From Bacillota bacterium (GTDB lineage Bacteria; Bacillota; Clostridia; Acetivibrionales; DSM-2933), in NCBI GenBank assembly GCA_023430975.1, contig JAEYYB010000132.1, forward strand, positions 1 through 23,884: 23,884 nucleotides of DNA, given 5' to 3'. How positions within the stretch are numbered: position 1 is the stretch's first letter; each line of letters starts with the position of its first letter. Positions 1-7,770 of the stretch are shown here, piece after piece. The notes under the pieces are model-generated. The model searched no databases. It saw nothing but the letters and a program-made list of their open reading frames with translations, and was not told the DNA's origin. Made by a program: the position numbers and the translations under genes.

Positions 1-352
1 CAAGAGGATCTTCCGTCCACCCATAGACAGCCATGTATGAGTTACCGTTTGGCTGGTAGTTACAGGCATAATCTATTGATATACCATTATAATCCTGCCA
101 TGCCTTGGTCGAGCCAAGTTTCTTACCAGTACGGAATAATATATTATTGATATTACTCCATGAGCAACTGAATGTGCCGCCTCCGTTGAGTGTCATGGTA
201 CCGGTACCGTTATCTTTCCAGTATTCATAGTTATAACCGTCAATGGTACCGGTGGCATTTGATGTAAGCGTTGTTGCTGCTTGCACATTACCTGGAAATA
301 CGATGGTAAGACAAAATAAAGTTGCAAGAATTACCATCAATTTTCTTTTCAT
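1..352 (-). CDS. GH11 endo-xylanase, N-terminal part (gene continues past left edge)
   Basis: The minus-strand frame starts at ATG 352 behind a strong AGGAGG and runs off the window at base 1, so only about 117 residues are visible and the 3' end is missing. The first ~25 residues are a signal peptide (MKRKL start, hydrophobic core, cut near VQA-AT), so the enzyme is secreted. The mature part begins with the GH11 hallmarks GYNYEYWKD, GTMTLNGGGTFSCSWSN and NILFRTGKK, then YACNYQPNGNSYMAVYGW, which are the first beta-strands of the GH11 jelly roll. GH11 enzymes hydrolyse beta-1,4-xylan with two glutamates; the first should lie just beyond the left edge, so the catalytic residues, any dockerin and any carbohydrate-binding module cannot be seen. 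The gene lies 61 nt after a histidine kinase gene on the same strand, with no obvious terminator between them, so the two-component system may be co-transcribed with it. Confidence 0.88.
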   Translation of the reverse strand, partial: MKRKLMVILATLFCLTIVFPGNVQAATTLTSNATGTIDGYNYEYWKDNGTGTMTLNGGGTFSCSWSNINNILFRTGKKLGSTKAWQDYNGISIDYACNYQPNGNSYMAVYGWTEDPL

Positions 353-413
353 TGTACACTCCTCCTTTTATAAATTTTTTAGAAAAATATGTCGTAATAT
401 AAATGTAACATTT

Positions 414-1622
414 TTATTTACTGTTTTCAATAGGAAGGAATACTGTAACCTCTGTTCCTTTGCCAACCTCACTTACAATGTTAATGCTACCCTTGTGTTC
501 ATTTACGATGCATTTTGCTATAGCTAAGCCTAATCCTGAGCCTCCATTAGTCCTGGAACGTGATTTATCAACCCTATAAAACCTGTCAAAAATCTTGTTT
601 ATATGTTCTTTAGAGATACCCTCTCCAGTATCTCTGACAGATAATTGAAACATACTTGTACCGGATTCCAATTTTAATTGGATTTTTCCTCCACAGTCAG
701 TATATTTAATTGCATTATCCAATAGTATTGTTATAAGCTGCTTTATTTGGAATTCACTACCGAATGCTGTGACGTCATTTTTGTTATCCAAAATCAAGTT
801 CAAGCTTTTCTTTTTTGCAAGAGGTATAAATGAATCGTATATCTTAAACAATAATCCACTCAAATCAAAATAATCTTTGGGAATTTCATCTTCAGCATCT
901 GCCCTTGCCAAAAACAATAAATCATCAACAAGTTTTTTCATGCGTTCCAATTCGCTGTGGATGTTGCCAAACCACTTTTTCTGACTGCCGATAGTTTCAG
1001 TTTCATTTTCCATTACTATTTCCAAATTTGAAGTTACTACTGCTAGGGGTGTCCTAAGCTCATGTGATGCATCGGCAATAAAAACAGCTTGCTTTTCCCA
1101 TGATTTCTTTATAGGCTTTATGGATCTGTTGGCAAGAAAAATACTTATTATGAAAACTAATGTGAGAGTAATTAGACAAATGAAAGCACTGATAAATAAA
1201 AGGGGTTTTGTCATTTCTAATTCAACACTGTAATCAAGAAAAACCAGTATAGATCCATATCCTTTAGGAAACATTAAAAATTTAAATTTGAAATTGTTAT
1301 TTGTAACGATTCCTGTAGGATCATTACTTTTTAATGCCATATCTTTTAATGTCTCAACATCTTCATCAGAAATAGCAATGTCTGAATCCAACCCTATTGT
1401 TTTTCCTGATGGATCCACTTTGATAAAAAAGAATCTTACAAGGGATGGATTATATTCTTTACTCAATTCTTCATCCCTTGCAATGGTATTGAGTATAATA
1501 TCAGCTTGAAATTTCATGAAATATTTTGTTGAAAAGTATATTCCTGAAAAAATTATAAGCAGTACAACTGATAAAGAAACAACATTGGTCATGATAAATT
1601 TAATCTTAAGTTTCCGAAACAT
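414..1622 (-). CDS. Membrane sensor histidine kinase
   Basis: A 402-residue class I histidine kinase. One membrane segment lies at about residues 11-30, an outside sensor loop of ~110 residues follows, and a second membrane segment is at 141-164. The cytoplasmic part has the H box ASHELRTPL (phospho-acceptor His187), N box LLDNAIKYT (Asn303), G1 box DTGEGI (Asp331), an F box and the G2 box GSGLGLA (361-366). The linker after the second membrane segment is short, and I do not see a convincing full HAMP domain. An open frame reaches 1646, but AAGGAGG at 1633-1639 points to ATG 1622, which leaves 5 nt after the response regulator stop. It is therefore translated right behind its partner. The sensor loop has no fold I recognise. 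Its place among xylanase and acetylxylan esterase genes suggests it senses a hemicellulose breakdown product, which is inference. Confidence 0.9.
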   Translation of the reverse strand: MFRKLKIKFIMTNVVSLSVVLLIIFSGIYFSTKYFMKFQADIILNTIARDEELSKEYNPSLVRFFFIKVDPSGKTIGLDSDIAISDEDVETLKDMALKSNDPTGIVTNNNFKFKFLMFPKGYGSILVFLDYSVELEMTKPLLFISAFICLITLTLVFIISIFLANRSIKPIKKSWEKQAVFIADASHELRTPLAVVTSNLEIVMENETETIGSQKKWFGNIHSELERMKKLVDDLLFLARADAEDEIPKDYFDLSGLLFKIYDSFIPLAKKKSLNLILDNKNDVTAFGSEFQIKQLITILLDNAIKYTDCGGKIQLKLESGTSMFQLSVRDTGEGISKEHINKIFDRFYRVDKSRSRTNGGSGLGLAIAKCIVNEHKGSINIVSEVGKGTEVTVFLPIENSK

Positions 1623-1627
1623 TTTTA

Positions 1628-2302
1628 TCAAACCTCCTTCAGGCAATAACCTCTTGCTCTGATGGTTTCAATTTTAATTCCACAATCTATCATTGCAAGC
1701 TTTTTCCTTAGGTATGAAAGATATACTTCTATATTATTAAGTTCTATATCTGACTGAAATCCCCAGATTTTTTCCATAAGCTGTTCCTTTGAAATAACCA
1801 AGGTTTTATTTTTAATAAGTATTTCGAGAATCTGAGATTCTTTACTCGTAAGCTTTAAAGTCTGGCCGTTAGTTTTTATTTCACCTTTTAAGGAGTTAAA
1901 GTTCATATTTCCTATGTTTATTTCCTCGTTAATTATTATTTCGGTTTGTCTCCGTCCTAAAGCCCTTATTCTTGCCAGTAATTCATCTTTTGAGAAAGGC
2001 TTTATCAAATAGTCATCCGCACCACTATCAAGCCCTTCAATTCTATTTTTAACCGAATCTTTTGCAGTAAGTACAAGAATAGGTGTCGAAATACCCTGTT
2101 TTCTAAGTTCTTTTAGGATATCAAGACCTTCCTTTCCAGGTAGCATTCTATCAAGTATAATAACGTTGTAAACCAGCGTTTCAGCCATTTGCTGGCCTGT
2201 TATTCCATCATATGCTACATCAACTATATAATTATTCTTTTTTAATGTATAAACAAGAGCTTCAGAAAGAGGAATTTCATCCTCAACAAGCAATATTCTC
2301 AT
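1628..2302 (-). CDS. OmpR/PhoB-family response regulator
   Basis: 224 residues: an N-terminal receiver domain (about 1-115) and a C-terminal winged-helix DNA-binding domain (about 125-224). The receiver residues are all present: acidic pair Glu7/Asp8, phospho-acceptor Asp51 in VIILDRMLPG, Thr79 in VLTAKD and Lys101 in LIKPF. The C-terminal half has the family pattern LTSKESQILEIL, then LMEKIWG, then VYLSYLRKKL and RARGYCL. It starts at ATG 2302 behind GGCGGTG. It lies directly upstream of the histidine kinase on the same strand and is very probably its partner. The gene is divergent from the CE3 esterase gene, so the 413-nt space between them is the natural place for its own control and for activation of the xylan genes. 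Targets are inference. Confidence 0.93.
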   Translation of the reverse strand: MRILLVEDEIPLSEALVYTLKKNNYIVDVAYDGITGQQMAETLVYNVIILDRMLPGKEGLDILKELRKQGISTPILVLTAKDSVKNRIEGLDSGADDYLIKPFSKDELLARIRALGRRQTEIIINEEINIGNMNFNSLKGEIKTNGQTLKLTSKESQILEILIKNKTLVISKEQLMEKIWGFQSDIELNNIEVYLSYLRKKLAMIDCGIKIETIRARGYCLKEV

Positions 2303-2715
2303 ATTTTCACCGCCTAAATTATATTAAAAATGTTATTAGGTTTATTATGTTATTTGGTGTATAATGTTAATGTAAACCCTTTTTTGTAACATATGTAGTT
2401 TCATAGTTCAATTATACAATAGCAACCTTAAGAATAGTTTAACAAATTAAGCACATTTAGTCATGATCAAAAATAATATCCGGTAGAAATTTTGTTGAAT
2501 TTCCAATGATGCAAAATTAATTATGATATTTTTTAAGAAAAGATTAAGGTTGTTTTTTTAAAATAAAAATGAGCAAAAATTTGGAAGGAAAAAGTTGTGA
2601 ACTTGTGGAAGGGAGGGTTTTGAATTAATCAACACAATATTTATTTATTTGAATTTATTTAGCTTTTTAGATTAGGGAATTATTTTGCATAAAAAATATT
2701 TAGGAGGTTACAAGA
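2303..2715. promoter_or_regulatory. Divergent intergenic region between response regulator and CE3 esterase
   Basis: About 413 AT-rich bases with no gene. On the minus strand there is a perfect TATAAT at 2411-2416 about 110 nt before the response regulator start, but no good -35 hexamer 16-18 nt upstream, which would fit an activator-dependent promoter. On the plus strand TTGAAT occurs at 2495-2500 and 2620-2625 without a convincing -10 at the right distance. The plus-strand gene has AGGAGG at 2703-2708. I could not identify a clear response-regulator repeat box or a catabolite (cre) site. Confidence 0.4.
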
Positions 2716-4380
2716 ATGTCTAGAATTCGTCAAAAGTTTCAGAAGGGAATATTTTCAATGTTGTTGATCAGTGCAATTATTATTGGAGGAATTTCTACAT
2801 ATCCAACATTATCATCATCTGCTGCAGACACTCCAATAAAGATAATGTGCGTCGGTGATTCCTGTACTGAAGGAATGGGAGATCCGGATATGGGATCCTA
2901 TCGTACAGAATTGTACAATCTTTACAAAAAAGCAGGTATAAATTTTGATTTTGTGGGCTCCAACAAAAGAGGACCCAGTTCATTACCTGATAAGGATAAT
3001 GAAGGCCACTCTGGATGGACCATTCCACAGGTAGCAAACAATATTAATAACTGGCTAAATACTCAAAATCCAGATGTAGTATTGCTATGGATCGGTGGAA
3101 ACGATTTGCTTCAGACGGGGCAAACAAATCCTACAGGTCTTAGCAACTTAATAGATCAAATTTTCCAACAAAAACCCAATATTAAAATATTTGTATCCGA
3201 TTATTATCCTGTACCTGACAGTGTCACAAAATATAATTCGGAAATTCCAGGAGTAATTCAGCAGAAGGTTAACCAAGGCAAGAGTGTATACTTTAACAAG
3301 ATGAGCAGTATGAATTTTGTAAGAAACACAGACCTTTCTTCAGATGGGTTACACCTTAATGTTAACGGATATATTAAAGCAGCTAATATTTGGTACAACT
3401 CTACAATAGATGTTTTAAAATCCATGTCAGGAAGCAATTCACCAACCGTTAAACCCAGCAATACACCAACTCCTACAGTACCAACAGGTGTTAATTCTCC
3501 AGTGGTATCTCCAGTAACAGGTCCAATAAAAATAATGCCTGTAGGAGATTCATGTACTGAAGGAATGGGAGATCCGGATATGGGATCATACCGTACTGAA
3601 TTATACAATCTATACAAAAAAGCCGGTATTAATTTTGATTTTGTGGGCTCCAACCAAAGAGGACCCAGTTCATTACCTGATAAGGATAATGAAGGCCACT
3701 CTGGATGGACCATTCCACAGGTAGCAAACAATATTAATAACTGGATTAGAACCCAAAATCCAGATGTAATACTGTTATGGATTGGCGGAAACGATATGCT
3801 TCAGACGGGGCAAACAAATCCTACCGGTCTTAGCAACTTAATAGATCAAATTTTCCAACAAAAACCAAACGTTAAATTATTTGTATCTGATTACTATCCT
3901 GTTCCCGACAGTGTAACAAAATATAATTCGGAAATCCCAGGAGTAATTCAGCAGAAGGTTAACCAAGGCAAGAGTGTTTACTTCAACAAAATGAGCAGTA
4001 TGAATTTTGTAAGAAACACAGACCTTTCTTCAGATGGATTACACCTTAATGTTAACGGATATATTAAAGCAGCTAATATCTGGTACAACTCTACAATAGA
4101 TGTTTTAAAATCTATGTCCGCAAGCAATACTCCTACTAATACTCCTACTAATACTCCTACTAATACACCTACCAATACTCCAATTATTACTAATCCAGTG
4201 CCTCAAGATGTTAATGGAGACAGGGTAGTTAATATGGCTGATGTTATACAAATTGCTGCATGTTTTAATGCAACAATAGGACAAAGTAAATATGATATAA
4301 AATGCGATTTGAATAGTGACGGCGTTATTAATATGAGTGATGTAATTATGATTGCCTCAAAATTTAACTACACATATTAA
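2716..4380 (+). CDS. Cellulosomal tandem CE3 acetylxylan esterase (SGNH-SGNH-dockerin)
   Basis: 554 residues. A signal peptide (about 1-36) is followed by two SGNH-hydrolase modules at about 42-238 and 272-468, Pro/Thr-rich linkers, and a C-terminal type I dockerin at 498-554. Each SGNH module shows the nucleophile block VGDSCTEG (Ser49 and Ser279), the IGGND block (Asn129 and Asn359) and the DGLHLN block with catalytic Asp210/His213 and Asp440/His443. Phrases such as GSYRTELYNLYKKAG and NEGHSGWTIPQ are typical of carbohydrate esterase family 3, which removes acetyl groups from xylan; a tandem CE3-dockerin layout is known from Clostridium thermocellum. The dockerin has two calcium-binding repeats (DVNGDRVVNMADV and DLNSDGVINMSDV) that should dock to scaffoldin cohesins outside the cell. 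The two modules differ at only about ten residues, except that module 1 has Cys45 before GDS where module 2 has Pro. AGGAGG sits 7 nt before the ATG. Confidence 0.92.
   Translation: MSRIRQKFQKGIFSMLLISAIIIGGISTYPTLSSSAADTPIKIMCVGDSCTEGMGDPDMGSYRTELYNLYKKAGINFDFVGSNKRGPSSLPDKDNEGHSGWTIPQVANNINNWLNTQNPDVVLLWIGGNDLLQTGQTNPTGLSNLIDQIFQQKPNIKIFVSDYYPVPDSVTKYNSEIPGVIQQKVNQGKSVYFNKMSSMNFVRNTDLSSDGLHLNVNGYIKAANIWYNSTIDVLKSMSGSNSPTVKPSNTPTPTVPTGVNSPVVSPVTGPIKIMPVGDSCTEGMGDPDMGSYRTELYNLYKKAGINFDFVGSNQRGPSSLPDKDNEGHSGWTIPQVANNINNWIRTQNPDVILLWIGGNDMLQTGQTNPTGLSNLIDQIFQQKPNVKLFVSDYYPVPDSVTKYNSEIPGVIQQKVNQGKSVYFNKMSSMNFVRNTDLSSDGLHLNVNGYIKAANIWYNSTIDVLKSMSASNTPTNTPTNTPTNTPTNTPIITNPVPQDVNGDRVVNMADVIQIAACFNATIGQSKYDIKCDLNSDGVINMSDVIMIASKFNYTY
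2833..4130 (+). repeat. Intragenic 608-bp direct duplication of the CE3 module
   Basis: Bases 2833-3440 and 3523-4130 align without gaps at an offset of exactly 690. I counted about 46 mismatches in 608 positions, roughly 92% identity. Mismatches are uneven: the stretches at about 2939-3054 and 3292-3420 are almost perfect, while others carry 7 changes per 60 bases, mostly at third codon positions. This fits an in-frame module duplication followed by partial gene conversion. The count was made by eye. Confidence 0.93.
4126..4182 (+). repeat. 12-bp tandem repeat encoding the Asn-Thr-Pro-Thr linker
   Basis: The unit AATACTCCTACT occurs three times exactly (4126-4161), once with two changes (4162-4173) and once truncated (4174-4182). 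It encodes the NTPT linker between the second esterase module and the dockerin. Its length is likely to vary between strains through slippage. Confidence 0.93.
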
Positions 4381-4389
4381 TGTGTAGTT
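4366..4389 (+). other. Hairpin across the CE3 gene stop codon
   Basis: A perfect 10-bp stem, AACTACACAT at 4366-4375 pairing with 4380-4389, with a 4-nt loop (4376-4379). The stop codon TAA (4378-4380) lies in the loop and the first base of the right arm. No T-run follows, so it is not a standard terminator. It may be a 3' end or processing structure between the two dockerin genes, which are only 78 nt apart. Confidence 0.5.
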
Positions 4390-4458
4390 ATAAGGCGAAC
4401 ACACCCTTGGAATAAGATTTAGATTAGGTAGCTAAAGAAATCGGAGGATATGATTTCT

Positions 4459-5736
4459 ATGAAAAAAAGAAGGTATGTTTTGCTATTTATTTCTTTTGTA
4501 ATTTTGACTTTTACCACAGTAGGCCTTAATCAATGGATAGCAACAGCAGCAGAAACAAAAACACCTGATTTAAATGGTGACAAGGTAGTTAATATGGCAG
4601 ATGTTATACTTTTGGCAGGTGTTTTCAATTCTGTAGCGGGAGATGGAAAATATATGGCTGGATATGATTTGAATAGTGATAATGCTATAAATATGGCTGA
4701 TGTAATAATTATTGCAGGCCAGTTTAACAAGATAATTAGCAGCACAAGTACACCGACTCCATCACCACAGCCTACTCCTGATAACGAAAAGATACTTATT
4801 CCTCATAAGTCATGGACATGTGGAATGGCTGATGGAATTCCAAAGCCTGAAAAGGGTTCTCTGGTTTTCGAGGCAAATATGAAATTGGAGCAAGTTTACA
4901 ACCTCGGGAAAACCCAATACGGTCAAAGGCAGGTATTTGTAATCCAAAGCGGCACTATAACCAGCACAAAAATATCGGGCTCTATTATGTCGGGGGGACT
5001 TGATCTAGAGTTGGAGTTATCAAATGGAGCAATGGAAATTGAACAGCTTTTAATGATTAAAACATCAGATGGTAAATACATATTTCTTAGAAGTGCCGGT
5101 ACTGCTGCAAATAAAAACGATATAAGAATTGTTCCAGATTTTGAAGCTCCAAATTCGGGATCATATAGCTGGCTCAATTCAGGCAAATATGTTGCCAGAC
5201 GTGTTGTGGACTTGTCGGCTAAGACCATGAAACTGAGTGTTTATGATGTATCAGGTGTGTCAATTAAGCCTGATTCAACAAATTCCGTTACAGTAACTGA
5301 GCCTACAGATGTTCCTGATCAACCATGGGATTTTAGAAAGGCAACATCAGAAAGAAATGGCAGTCAATTCATTGTTGAAACAGTTGGTATTGGAGCTAGC
5401 CAGTCAGTTGGAGAAAGTAAGAGAGGCAGCCGAAATGTTATACCAATAACTGGAGGCTCAGTCTCCGGAAAAATTACTGCCAAGATTATATCTGCCGGAG
5501 CGGATTACCAGAATCTGTCCAATCCTATGACAATTGATGCAAGGTATCTTTGGCAGACCGATGATGGAGAAATAATCATAGTTAGAAACGGGGGCCAGTT
5601 CGGAAGTCTGGTACCTACATTTGAAGTGCGGGCAGACAGTAAATATTCGTATCTCAATAATACTTTATATCTGAGTTCGAATCCGGGATCAGGTGCTGGA
5701 AGTGTTGTAATTACATTCTATGAAAGTCAGAAGTAA
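4459..5736 (+). CDS. Secreted dockerin protein with two DUF3237 modules
   Basis: 425 residues from ATG 4459. The frame also has an ATG at 4450, but GGAGG at 4443-4447 is only 2 nt from it, and the later start gives a standard MKKRR signal peptide (about 1-31). A type I dockerin follows at 37-91 (DLNGDKVVNMADV and DLNSDNAINMADV), then a Thr/Pro linker (95-108), and two beta-rich repeats at about 112-275 and 290-425. The second contains the DUF3237-like run GSRNVIPITGGSVSG, IISAGADYQ, then IDARYLWQTDDGEIIIVRNGG. The first shows the same layout with GQRQVFVIQSGTITSTKISG and IKTSDGKYIFLRSAG. DUF3237 proteins are expected beta-barrels of unknown activity, so I give no enzymatic role. The dockerin sits at the N-terminus, which is less usual. 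The neighbours suggest a role on xylan or another hemicellulose, possibly carbohydrate binding; that is inference. Confidence 0.82.
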   Translation: MKKRRYVLLFISFVILTFTTVGLNQWIATAAETKTPDLNGDKVVNMADVILLAGVFNSVAGDGKYMAGYDLNSDNAINMADVIIIAGQFNKIISSTSTPTPSPQPTPDNEKILIPHKSWTCGMADGIPKPEKGSLVFEANMKLEQVYNLGKTQYGQRQVFVIQSGTITSTKISGSIMSGGLDLELELSNGAMEIEQLLMIKTSDGKYIFLRSAGTAANKNDIRIVPDFEAPNSGSYSWLNSGKYVARRVVDLSAKTMKLSVYDVSGVSIKPDSTNSVTVTEPTDVPDQPWDFRKATSERNGSQFIVETVGIGASQSVGESKRGSRNVIPITGGSVSGKITAKIISAGADYQNLSNPMTIDARYLWQTDDGEIIIVRNGGQFGSLVPTFEVRADSKYSYLNNTLYLSSNPGSGAGSVVITFYESQK

Positions 5737-5767
5737 TATATTATTAATGCTTTAGCATGCTATTTAA

Positions 5768-5819
5768 AAAAATCAACCAACATTATTGGACAAGCTATCT
5801 ATAATGTTGGTTGATTTTT
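5768..5819. terminator. Perfect 19-bp hairpin terminator after the dockerin-DUF3237 gene
   Basis: The arm AAAAATCAACCAACATTAT at 5768-5786 pairs perfectly with 5801-5819 around a 14-nt loop. The right arm ends in a T-run and the left arm begins with an A-run, so it can work on both strands. It separates the xylan block from the methyltransferase operon. Confidence 0.92.
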
Positions 5820-5900
5820 ATTGTTTCACCATTGATCGTCCTGATGCATTAGACTCATACCACAAAATATAAACTTTAAACAAAATAATTAAAAAAGCTA

Positions 5901-5929
5901 TTGACATATATTTCTTCTAGTATTAATAT
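5901..5929 (+). promoter_or_regulatory. Sigma-A promoter of the corrinoid/ABC/oxidoreductase operon
   Basis: A perfect -35 TTGACA at 5901-5906, a 17-bp spacer and -10 TAATAT at 5924-5929. Transcription would start near 5936, leaving a leader of about 110 nt before the first start codon at 6046. Nothing promoter-like of comparable quality is seen inside the operon, so it probably drives all 14 genes. Confidence 0.78.
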
Positions 5930-5987
5930 TATAACATACAAAACAAATAAGAATACTAGGAAATCTTTTGATGGGGTTTTGCCCCAT
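5917..5987 (+). promoter_or_regulatory. Inverted repeat over the -10 and a leader hairpin
   Basis: Two structures control the start of the operon. CTAGTATT at 5917-5924, just before and into the -10, is repeated inverted as AATACTAG at 5952-5959, a possible operator straddling the transcription start. Downstream, ATGGGG at 5971-5976 pairs with CCCCAT at 5982-5987 around a 5-nt loop. No T-run follows the hairpin on the plus strand, so it is not an attenuator by itself. The leader is too short for a cobalamin riboswitch and I see no B12 box. Confidence 0.45.
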
Positions 5988-6045
5988 TAAAAAATATATA
6001 AAATCCGACTAAAACTATATGAATACTACGGATGGGGGCGAAGAA

Positions 6046-6702
6046 ATGTCTGATAAGAAAGAAGAGCTTTATAAAAAACTTTCAGATTCAGTTGTGAATA
6101 TGGAGGAAGAGGAAGCGGTCAGCCTTTCAAATGAGGTTATCGATCAGCAACTCGATGCATATGAGGCTATAGACAAGGGACTTGCAGATGGTATGGAGAG
6201 AGCGGGAAAACTATTTGAGGAAGAAGAGTATTTTATTCCGGAACTACTGATGTGCTCTGATGCAATGTACTCGGGTATGGAGGTTTTAAAGCCCCATATT
6301 AAGACTGAAGATAATGGTGAGAAACATAAAGTTGTAATAGGGGTTATAGAGGGCGATACCCATGACATAGGTAAAAATCTGGTTAAGATCATGCTAGAGT
6401 CATCGGGGTTTGAGGTTGTAGACCTCGGTAGGGATATTCCACCTTTGGATTTTGTTGAAAAAGCAAAAGAGATTAATGCAAAAATCATAGCTATATCTAC
6501 GTTGATGACTACAACCATGGAAGGTATGGCTAAAGTGATTAACATTTTAAATGAACAGGATATAAGATCAAACTTTAAGGTAATGGTAGGTGGTGGTCCT
6601 ATATCTCAAGGTTTTGCAGATAAAATAGGGGCTGACGGATATTCGGTAAATGCAGCAGAGGCAGTTAGATTAGCTAAAAGTTTGGTTGGGGGTGCAGCAT
6701 AA
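6046..6702 (+). CDS. Corrinoid (methyl-carrier) protein of a methyltransferase system
   Basis: 218 residues from ATG 6046. An upstream in-frame ATG at 6019 has no ribosome binding site, whereas GGGGGCG lies before 6046. The N-terminal helical domain (about 1-90) has the cobalamin-binding-2 pattern, including MERAGKLFEEEEYFIPELL. The C-terminal Rossmann-like domain (about 94-218) has the base-off motif GDTHDIG, with Asp104, His106 and Gly109; His106 would be the lower cobalt ligand. It also has ISTLMTTTM and the VMVGGGPIS / GADGYSVNA ends. The size and domain order match MtaC/MtbC/MttC and acetogen O-demethylase corrinoid proteins. It shuttles a methyl group between a substrate-specific methyltransferase and an acceptor methyltransferase, here presumably the two following gene products. 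It is the first gene of the operon and its stop codon overlaps the next start (TAATG). Confidence 0.93.
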   Translation: MSDKKEELYKKLSDSVVNMEEEEAVSLSNEVIDQQLDAYEAIDKGLADGMERAGKLFEEEEYFIPELLMCSDAMYSGMEVLKPHIKTEDNGEKHKVVIGVIEGDTHDIGKNLVKIMLESSGFEVVDLGRDIPPLDFVEKAKEINAKIIAISTLMTTTMEGMAKVINILNEQDIRSNFKVMVGGGPISQGFADKIGADGYSVNAAEAVRLAKSLVGGAA

Positions 6703-7769
6703 TGGCATCTGAACAACTGACTCCAATAGAGAGGTTGACTTATTACGCAAAAGGCCAGGATATTGACAGGTTGCCATGTGTACCCATCGTGGGAAATACT
6801 GCAGCAAGGGTTATAGGGGCAAAAGTCTCTGACTTTGCAGGAAATGGAAAATTAATTGCCAAGGCACATATCAAAGCTTACAAGTTATTTAAATACGATA
6901 TTATACGAATTTTTACAGACCTATATACCCAGGCAGAGGCAATGGGGGCAAAAGTCCATTATCCATATGATGAAACTGCATATCTTGAGGCTCCTGCCAT
7001 CTCAGATATTTCACAAATAGATAAGTTAAGCCCGGCTGACCCATATAAAGACGGCAATCTTCCACACCATATAGAGGCTATGAAAATAGCGGTAGAATCA
7101 GTTGGAAAGGAAGTTACTGTTACAGGTGCTGTTACTTGTCCGTTTACAAACGCTTCATTCCTAATCGGTGCAGAGAATCTTGTAAGACTTACACTAAAAG
7201 ATCCTGAGAAAGTACATAAGCTGTGTGAAATATCACTAGAAACCAATCTTAGATATGCAAAGGCAATAATTGATGCAGGATGTACTCCAAGCCTCACAGA
7301 TGCAATGTCTTCAAGTACAGTTATAAGTCCTAATCAGTTTAAAGAGTTCTCATACCCATACTTGAAAAGACTCATAGAATATATTCACTCAAGAGGGAAA
7401 ACTGTAACTCTGCATATCTGCGGAAAGACTAATAAAATATGGGATCTCATGGCTGAGGCAGGTGCCGATTGCATCAGTATAGACAATGATGCAGACCTTT
7501 TGGAGGCAAAGCATAAGGTGGGACATAAGGTAAGACTTATGGGAAATGTAAGGCCATCTGAAATAATGCTGGAGGGTACTGAAGATGATGTTAAAAGAGC
7601 AACGATTGAGTGCATCAAAAAGGCTTACGACAACCCTAAAGGATTTATTGTGGCATCAGGATGCAGCCTTCCTACGGAGACGCCATTTAGAAACATACAT
7701 GCCATGCTTGATACGGTGAGAGAAGTAGGTTATCCGGCAAACACTGGGATTTTGGAAGGTGGGATTTAG
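6702..7769 (+). CDS. Uroporphyrinogen-decarboxylase-family methyltransferase (MtaA/CmuA-like), first copy
   Basis: 355 residues, a full-length TIM-barrel member of the UROD/MtaA/CmuA family. The zinc-thiolate signature of the methyltransferase branch is present: His238 and Cys240 in LHICG and Cys321 in VASGCSLP. The porphyrin-decarboxylating branch lacks this set, so a methyltransferase role is favoured. It also carries the family pattern TGAVTCPFTNASFL and ends with ETPFRNIHAM. Enzymes of this family either move a methyl group from substrate to the corrinoid protein or from the corrinoid to a thiol or tetrahydrofolate acceptor; the sequence does not tell which. It starts within the stop codon of the corrinoid gene and ends 1 nt before a second paralogue, so the three are translationally linked. 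Clostridia normally lack coenzyme M, so the final acceptor is more likely tetrahydrofolate. Confidence 0.88.
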   Translation: MASEQLTPIERLTYYAKGQDIDRLPCVPIVGNTAARVIGAKVSDFAGNGKLIAKAHIKAYKLFKYDIIRIFTDLYTQAEAMGAKVHYPYDETAYLEAPAISDISQIDKLSPADPYKDGNLPHHIEAMKIAVESVGKEVTVTGAVTCPFTNASFLIGAENLVRLTLKDPEKVHKLCEISLETNLRYAKAIIDAGCTPSLTDAMSSSTVISPNQFKEFSYPYLKRLIEYIHSRGKTVTLHICGKTNKIWDLMAEAGADCISIDNDADLLEAKHKVGHKVRLMGNVRPSEIMLEGTEDDVKRATIECIKKAYDNPKGFIVASGCSLPTETPFRNIHAMLDTVREVGYPANTGILEGGI

Positions 7770-7770
7770 A

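Noticed and set aside
243..527. A plus-strand open frame of 94 codons at the left end
   Set aside because: It lies antisense across the xylanase start and the kinase 3' end, has no ribosome binding site and no recognisable pattern.
3258..4175. Long minus-strand open frames within the CE3 gene
   Set aside because: They repeat in each esterase module because the DNA is duplicated, and are antisense shadows of a gene with clear motifs and signal peptide.
5936..6045. A cobalamin riboswitch in the leader of the corrinoid operon
   Set aside because: The leader is only about 110 nt, has one small hairpin and no B12-box-like sequence; cobalamin riboswitches are about 200 nt.
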